Assembly (NCBI GenBank): GCA_000299095.1 | Contig: CP003809.1 | Location: 806,001 to 870,000 of the forward strand | Direction of reading: 5' to 3' | Length of the DNA: 64,000 nucleotides | DNA from: an alpha proteobacterium HIMB5 | GTDB lineage: Bacteria; Pseudomonadota; Alphaproteobacteria; Pelagibacterales; Pelagibacteraceae | Part shown: in pieces, positions 61,350 to 64,000 of the stretch | How positions within the stretch are numbered: position 1 is the first letter of the stretch | How the letters are laid out: each line of letters starts with the position of its first letter | The notes under the pieces: generated by a model | Seen by the model: only the letters and a program-made list of their open reading frames with translations | Databases searched by the model: none | Told to the model about the DNA's origin: nothing | Position numbers and translations under genes: made by a program

Positions 61350-61416
61350 TTATCCAAGTAGACAGGCTTTTTAATTTCAGCTAACTTTTTGTTCTGAAAA
61401 TTAAAGAGGGGAAAAA

Positions 61417-62886
61417 ATGACTGATCTAGAAAAACATGTAAATCAACCAGGCAGAGATAAGCTTGTTAAAAAAGTTAGAGAAAAAATTAACGAATTAGGA
61501 ATTACTTATATTTACTTCCAATTCATTTCAGTGACAGGAAGAGTTGTTGGTAAAGGTATTCCAGCAGACCATTGGGAAAGAACTGCAGAAAAAGGTTTCC
61601 AGCTTGTTTACGGTGCAACTGCAAACTTATTTTTAGATCGTCATAATAATTATATTGGTTACGGACCAGAAGCCATGGAATTAGTTGGTATACCTGACCC
61701 TGAAACTTTTGTTCAATTACCTTGGGACAAAAGAGTTGGAAGAGTTTTTTGTACATGTTTTAGAAATAGAGAAGAAAGAGAAAATCCAGGTGGTCATTTA
61801 ACTTCTGATAGCAGAGGAAACTTAAGAATATTTATGGATGAGTTTCAAAAGAAACATGGTTTAGAGTTAAGAGTTGGAACAGAGCCAGAAATGATGTGGT
61901 TAACTAAAAACGCTGATGGAACTCCTACAGGTTCAGGTTTCTCAAAACCATTCTGTTATCATATTGATCAATTTGAGTCTTTAAGACCGGTATTCATGAA
62001 GGTAATTGAATATTCAAAAGCAATGGGTCTTGATATGATTCAAGGTGACCATGAAGATGCACCAGGTCAGTTAGAATTAAACTGGACATATGATAACGTT
62101 TTAAGAAATGCAGATAGACTTTCTACTTACAGACAAATATGTGCTCAGGTTGCTAGAGAAAATAATTTGATTGCATGTTTTATGACAAAACCATTCATGG
62201 GTGTATCTGCTAGTGGTTGTCACACTAATATGTCTTTATGGAAAGGTGGAAAAATAAAAGTTAATAAGCTTGGCCATAAAGCATTACCAGGAGTAGATGA
62301 GGTCTTTAGTTATGTTGAAGGTGGAGAAAATACTTTCATGCCAGACACTAAAGATATGCAAATGCCAGGTAAGATTGGTTTACAATCGATCGCTGGAATT
62401 ATGGATCATTTACCAGCTTTAACAGCTTTAGGATCTTCAACAGTAAATTCTTATAGAAGATTATGGGATCAAGGTTTCTGGGCTCCAGTTTATGCAGACT
62501 GGGGATACCAAAATAGAACTTGTGGATTAAGAGTATCTGCACCTGGAAGATTTGAATACAGATCTGTAGACTCAATGCATAATCCATATTTATTAGGTGC
62601 AGCTTTATTAAAAGCTTGTGATGATGGTATAAGCAATAAGAAACAACCAGCTCCACCTGAATCTAGAAATATTTATGAAGCACAAAAAGCAGGTAAGGAT
62701 GTTAAAAAACTTCCGCTTAGCCTTGGTGAAGCTTTAGAAAGATTATCTGAAGACGAGGTAATCAAATCTGCAATGCCAGATGAAATGTATAAAGTTTTCC
62801 ATTGGTATAAAAATGATGAGTGGGAAAGATTCCTTGGGGCAACAACTCAATGGGATCTAGATACTTACTTGGATTGTCTACCATAA
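61417..62886 (+). CDS. gmaS: Gamma-glutamylmethylamide synthetase
   Basis: 489 residues, glutamine-synthetase fold. The catalytic core is visible in EPEMMWLTKN, GDHEDAPGQLELNWTYDN, ASGCHTNMSLW and NSYRRLWDQGFWAPVYADWG. GmaS joins methylamine to glutamate with ATP, making gamma-glutamylmethylamide, the entry point of the indirect methylamine pathway. Ordinary GlnA is a possible confusion, but the next genes (mgs) and the locus favour GmaS. Shine-Dalgarno AGAGGGG lies eight bases before the ATG. Confidence 0.9.
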   Translation: MTDLEKHVNQPGRDKLVKKVREKINELGITYIYFQFISVTGRVVGKGIPADHWERTAEKGFQLVYGATANLFLDRHNNYIGYGPEAMELVGIPDPETFVQLPWDKRVGRVFCTCFRNREERENPGGHLTSDSRGNLRIFMDEFQKKHGLELRVGTEPEMMWLTKNADGTPTGSGFSKPFCYHIDQFESLRPVFMKVIEYSKAMGLDMIQGDHEDAPGQLELNWTYDNVLRNADRLSTYRQICAQVARENNLIACFMTKPFMGVSASGCHTNMSLWKGGKIKVNKLGHKALPGVDEVFSYVEGGENTFMPDTKDMQMPGKIGLQSIAGIMDHLPALTALGSSTVNSYRRLWDQGFWAPVYADWGYQNRTCGLRVSAPGRFEYRSVDSMHNPYLLGAALLKACDDGISNKKQPAPPESRNIYEAQKAGKDVKKLPLSLGEALERLSEDEVIKSAMPDEMYKVFHWYKNDEWERFLGATTQWDLDTYLDCLP

Positions 62887-62932
62887 TAGAGGTAAAGGAA
62901 AATAAATTAACAATTTAACATAAGGAAAAGAT

Positions 62933-63877
62933 ATGTGTGGAATAGCTGGACTTATTCATAGAAATAAATCTTCTAATGTTGGAAGCGAACTTCAAGGGAT
63001 GCTTCAGGCTTTAAAACATAGAGGAGAAGATTCTACTGGTTATGCATTATACGGTGATACTGATGGAAAAAATTTCATCATGAGATTTAAAGTAGGTGAA
63101 AATGTAGGTGAAGGAAGTTCATCAGTGATGGAGGATGTTTCTGTTTATGATGAAAGAATAAAAATCGTAAATGCAAAATTGAAAGAATTAGGTGCTAACA
63201 TTGTTAAGGAAGAAAGAATACTTCCCTACTCACTAAGATATGAGATTACTTATGACGCAAAAGATTTAAGAGATTTGTCTGAAAAAATCGAGAGTGTTCC
63301 AGGAGTAGAAATATTGTCTTTAGGTAAATCTTTAGAAGTAATTAAAGATCTTGGAAATGCTAAAGAAGTTTGTGACAGATATAGCTTAGGTAACTTAGTT
63401 GGTACTCACGCAATAGGTCATGCTAGAATGGCAACTGAGTCTGGTGTAGATATTAAATCTGCTCACCCATTTTGGGGTTATCCATTCAGTGATGTTTCTG
63501 TTGTTCACAATGGTCAACTTACAAACTATTGGAATAATAGAAGAGTACTTGAAAATAAAGGCATGAGATTTATGTCAGAATGTGACTCTGAACTTATTGC
63601 AGTATACCTTGCTGACAAAATGAGAAATGGAGCTTCACTTGAAGAAGGAATGAAAGACTCTTTACATGAGTTAGACGGAGTATTTACATATTTTGTTGCG
63701 ACTAAAAATTCGCTAGGAATGGCAAAAGATACAATGGCAGCAAAACCGTTAGTATTATATGAATCAGATGATCTTGTGGCAATGGGATCTGAGGAAATAG
63801 CAATTAGATCAGTGCTACCTCAAGAGATTGACACTTATGATCCATTTAATGGAGAGGTTAAAGTATGGCAAATTTAA
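62933..63877 (+). CDS. mgsA: N-methylglutamate synthase subunit A (class II amidotransferase)
   Basis: 314 residues. N-terminal nucleophile Cys2 (MCGIAGLIHR) and LKHRGEDSTGYALYGD, HAIGHARMATESG and VVHNGQLTNYWNNRR are the GltB-type glutaminase motifs; MgsA is the corresponding subunit of N-methylglutamate synthase. It would hydrolyse gamma-glutamylmethylamide and pass methylamine to the FMN subunit. It follows gmaS by 46 bases with Shine-Dalgarno TAAGGA. Its end overlaps the next start by 13 bases. A different glutaminase is the alternative. Confidence 0.85.
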   Translation: MCGIAGLIHRNKSSNVGSELQGMLQALKHRGEDSTGYALYGDTDGKNFIMRFKVGENVGEGSSSVMEDVSVYDERIKIVNAKLKELGANIVKEERILPYSLRYEITYDAKDLRDLSEKIESVPGVEILSLGKSLEVIKDLGNAKEVCDRYSLGNLVGTHAIGHARMATESGVDIKSAHPFWGYPFSDVSVVHNGQLTNYWNNRRVLENKGMRFMSECDSELIAVYLADKMRNGASLEEGMKDSLHELDGVFTYFVATKNSLGMAKDTMAAKPLVLYESDDLVAMGSEEIAIRSVLPQEIDTYDPFNGEVKVWQI

Positions 63878-64000
63878 AGACTGAAAAATCAAAAGCTCGT
63901 TCAATGGGTATGCACACTGAGGTGCTTACTGGAAGAACACAGCAGAAATTCTTTAATCCTGATGAGGCTGAAAATTTCTTTTATTTTGGAACATACGATG
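63865..64000 (+). CDS. mgsB: N-methylglutamate synthase subunit B, start only
   Basis: The first 45 codons are visible: MANLKTEKSKARSMGMHTEV then LTGRTQQKFFNPDEAENFFY. The frame is open to the window edge. Its ATG overlaps the mgsA stop by 13 bases. In the known gene order this would be the GXGXG-domain subunit, but too little is visible to confirm; the call is by position. Confidence 0.6.
   Translation, partial: MANLKTEKSKARSMGMHTEVLTGRTQQKFFNPDEAENFFYFGTYD

Noticed and set aside
61350-61416. Glycine or SAM riboswitch upstream of gmaS and other amine genes
   Set aside because: SAR11 is known for such riboswitches, but I saw none of the conserved core sequences in the gaps before gmaS, tmm, tdm, soxB or the DMGDH gene. 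A covariance-model scan would settle it.
1-64000. Mobile elements, CRISPR arrays, tRNA, rRNA or genomic island borders
   Set aside because: No transposase, integrase, phage gene, regular repeat array or tRNA-like sequence was recognised, and composition looks even throughout.

Overview
The window is an AT-rich, gene-dense stretch of an alphaproteobacterial chromosome. Gene content and near-zero spacing (many stop/start overlaps of 1, 4 or 8 bases) point to a SAR11-type organism (Candidatus Pelagibacter or a close relative). That assignment is from memory of the tmm, tdm, tmoXVW, gmaS and soxBDAG gene complement, not from a search. I saw no rRNA, tRNA, CRISPR array, insertion sequence or phage module. 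No gene-free stretch exceeds 300 bases; the longest, 21534-21779 (246 bases), may hold a 47-codon ORF.

Layout. 1-4183: partial azlC, then an fbpABC-type ferric iron importer whose promoter overlaps a 25-base near-palindrome. 4184-7605: LysR regulator with an acuI-like reductase, folE, hisI and a DUF2237 gene. 7606-13383: a dimethylglycine dehydrogenase-etfB-etfA-ETF:quinone oxidoreductase operon. 13442-16692: DUF4864-like protein, flavodoxin-fold reductase, a two-part YeeE/YedE transporter, CoA-binding protein and enoyl-CoA hydratase. 16741-21533: a five-gene overlapping operon of unknown pathway (HalD/PhyH-like oxygenase, beta-hydroxyacid dehydrogenase, class II aldolase, F420-hydrogenase-beta-like iron-sulfur protein, enolase-superfamily enzyme). 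21780-25931: a Rieske oxygenase-kinase-nucleotidyltransferase operon, divergent from a MetF-like/GcvT-like pair. 25973-30031: small membrane genes, then a minus-strand cluster (M19 peptidase, 553-residue unknown, DUF3726, zinc-ribbon microprotein). 30125-34181: purEK, GNAT, racemase, unknown and DMT exporter. 34183-41855: soxBDAG, fhs and a class I amidotransferase. 41956-43287: tmm. 43293-51911: glycerol uptake and catabolism (glpK, glpVSTPQ, DUF2160, gpsA). 51911-59924: TMAO importer tmoXVW, tdm and a winged-helix regulator. 60024-64000: FAD oxidoreductase, gmaS, mgsA and the start of mgsB.

How it fits together. The window is a methylated-amine and one-carbon hub. TMA is oxidised to TMAO (Tmm) or TMAO is imported (TmoXVW), and Tdm demethylates it. 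Methylamine enters the gamma-glutamylmethylamide/N-methylglutamate route (GmaS, Mgs). Dimethylglycine and sarcosine are demethylated by the DMGDH and SoxBDAG systems; DMGDH electrons probably go through ETF and ETF-QO to quinone. The C1 units load onto tetrahydrofolate and can leave through Fhs. FolE supplies pterin.

The least explained parts are the 16.7-21.5 kb operon, the Rieske/kinase/nucleotidyltransferase and MetF/GcvT modules, and the 26.6-30.0 kb cluster. All functional calls come from reading the sequence and recalled family knowledge; no database was searched.
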